In this document: piece by piece, positions 15,032-16,002 of the stretch | Layout: every line of letters starts with the position of its first letter | How positions within the stretch are numbered: the stretch's first letter is position 1 | Source of the DNA: an uncultured Acholeplasmataceae bacterium | Lineage (GTDB): Bacteria > Bacillota_I > Bacilli_A > Acholeplasmatales > Acholeplasmataceae | Assembly (NCBI GenBank): GCA_938041945.1 | Contig: CALISC010000110.1 | Span: 1-16,002, forward strand | DNA length: 16,002 nt | Direction: 5' to 3' | Notes under the pieces: model-generated | What the model saw: only the letters and a program-made list of their open reading frames with translations | What the model was told of the DNA's origin: nothing | The model's database searches: none | Position numbers and translations under genes: made by a program

Positions 15032-15421
15032 ATGTTTTTAAAAAAATTATTTGACCCTTCTCGAAAACTTTTAAAGAAAGCCAAAAACATCGCAAAAAAG
15101 GTTTTAGCCCTGGAAACTGAATACAAGGCTCTGAAAGACGAAGACTTTCCAAGAATTACAAACGAATACAAGGCAGCTTTAAAGGCTGGCAAAACCACAC
15201 TTGAGGAACTAGTTGTCCCTGCTTTTGCTTTAGTTAGAGAAGCCTCTACCAGAGTAACTGGTCTTACTCCTTTCTTTGTGCAAATTGCTGGTGCTTATAT
15301 CATTCACGGTGGTAATATCGCCGAGATGAAAACTGGAGAAGGAAAGACTTTTAATTTAAAAGAATTAAATTCTCTTTTAGAAATTACTCGTAATGCTTTT
15401 GATAAGTTATTTACTTTATAG
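15032..15421 (+). pseudogene. secA: SecA N-terminal fragment, broken at Walker A
   Basis: SecA is the ATPase motor that drives proteins through SecYEG and is usually 790-840 residues. Residues 1-106 are a normal SecA start: FDPSRK, a helical region, LEELVVPAFALVREASTRVTG, FFVQIAGAYIIHGGNIAEMK and Walker A TGEGKT (101-106). From F107 (about 15350) the sequence stops matching SecA. The remaining 23 residues (FNLKELNSLLEITRNAFDKLFTL) look like the C terminus of some other protein or random readthrough. GAGGT lies 8 bases before the ATG. SecA is essential, so a real cell needs another intact copy. An assembly join is the simplest reading, and the abrupt rise in AT content after the break supports it. 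Confidence 0.85.
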
Positions 15422-15429
15422 GAGAAAAT

Positions 15430-16002
15430 ATGGAAAAAATAGATATATTAAATCTTAATTTAGAAGAATTGCAAGAAGTTTTACTGGGTATGGGATTTAA
15501 AAAATTTAGAGCAACTCAAATATATGAGTGGTTGCATAAAAAACTTGTGTTTGATTTTGAACAATTTACAAATATTTCTAAATCGGATATAGAAATATTA
15601 AAAGAAAAATTTGAAATTGGTAGTTTGAAATATATTATGCACCAGACTTCTAGTGATAAAGAAACTGTGAAGTTTCTTTTTTCAATATCAGGTAAGAGAT
15701 TGATAGAATCAGTTTTATTAAAGTACAATAATAGATATAGTATATGTGTATCATCTCAAGTGGGGTGTCCATTAAAATGTGATTTTTGTGCGACTGGTAT
15801 GATGAAATTTGAAAAAAATCTTAAAGCTTCAGAAATTTTGATGCAATTTTATTATTTGCAAAATTATTTGAAAGAAAAGGGTGATAAGATTTCTAATGTT
15901 GTATTTATGGGTATGGGAGAGCCTCTCCTCAACTATGAAAACATGAGAAAATCACTTGAAATCATGCTCAAGCAAGATAGGCTTTCTCTAGGAAGAAGGC
16001 AT
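15430..16002 (+). CDS. rlmN: RlmN, dual-specificity rRNA/tRNA m2A methyltransferase (5' part)
   Basis: RlmN is a radical-SAM enzyme that makes 2-methyladenosine at A2503 of 23S rRNA and A37 of some tRNAs. The 191 residues present (of about 345-360; the gene runs off the window) show the N-terminal accessory domain, LRE-like FRATQIYEWLHKK at 26-38, VSSQVGCPLKCDFCATG at 108-123 with the iron-sulfur cysteines C113, C117 and C120, and FMGMGEPLLNYENM at 159-172. The resolving and methyl-carrying cysteines lie beyond the window. AGGAG is 5 bases before the ATG. The gene is visibly more AT-rich and uses more ATA and TTG codons than the genes before 15350. The last 80 bases again look less AT-rich, so a second join in this conserved region is possible. 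Confidence 0.95.
   Translation, partial: MEKIDILNLNLEELQEVLLGMGFKKFRATQIYEWLHKKLVFDFEQFTNISKSDIEILKEKFEIGSLKYIMHQTSSDKETVKFLFSISGKRLIESVLLKYNNRYSICVSSQVGCPLKCDFCATGMMKFEKNLKASEILMQFYYLQNYLKEKGDKISNVVFMGMGEPLLNYENMRKSLEIMLKQDRLSLGRRH

Noticed and set aside
1..16002. CRISPR array, tRNA, rRNA, insertion sequence, integrase
   Set aside because: No spaced direct repeats, no cloverleaf or rRNA-like segments, and no transposase or recombinase frame; so no hsdS-shuffling recombinase is encoded here.

Overview
The window looks like a low-GC, fermentative Gram-positive bacterium (Bacillota or a Mollicutes-like relative). It encodes L-lactate dehydrogenase, class II fructose-bisphosphate aldolase, long-form HPF, SecG and a SecA start. 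UGA is a stop codon (an ABC transporter gene ends in TGA inside a TGATG junction) and Trp is TGG, so this is not the Mycoplasma/Spiroplasma code. No species could be assigned. Both ends (about 1-835 and 15350-16002) join the middle at points where a conserved gene breaks off abruptly, so each is either a real rearrangement or an assembly join.

The left part (1-6609, all minus strand) is an accessory island around a type IC (EcoR124I-like) restriction-modification locus. In transcription order it has an ORF6N-domain protein with its own terminator, then hsdM, a 92-codon RhuM-like fragment, hsdS and hsdR, with start/stop overlaps from hsdM to hsdS. hsdS has two target-recognition domains (TRDs). 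It ends at a run of seven Gs, after which about 206 start-less codons encode a third TRD plus conserved region in another frame. One added G, two lost Gs or a -1 ribosomal slip would fuse them. hsdS also has a 12-bp tandem repeat coding ELQA-ELQA at the position of the TAEL repeats of EcoR124-type HsdS. hsdR is cut off just after helicase motif Ia and runs out of frame into an unidentified gene.

The ORF6N gene and the RhuM-like fragment each contain a near-perfect palindrome (14- and 15-bp arms around a single T) at a short conserved peptide. As far as I recall the families, those peptides vary in a way that would keep the DNA palindromic. This is the best candidate for something undescribed.

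The centre (6895-8793, minus strand) is housekeeping: secG, rsmE, a ComFC remnant and hpf. Divergent promoters at 8818-8974 separate it from a plus-strand run: ldh, fba, an unknown 182-aa protein overlapping fba, two ABC-exporter half-transporters whose motifs predict one heterodimer, and the first 106 codons of secA. secA breaks at its Walker A motif and is followed by the 5' part of rlmN, which reads as visibly more AT-rich.
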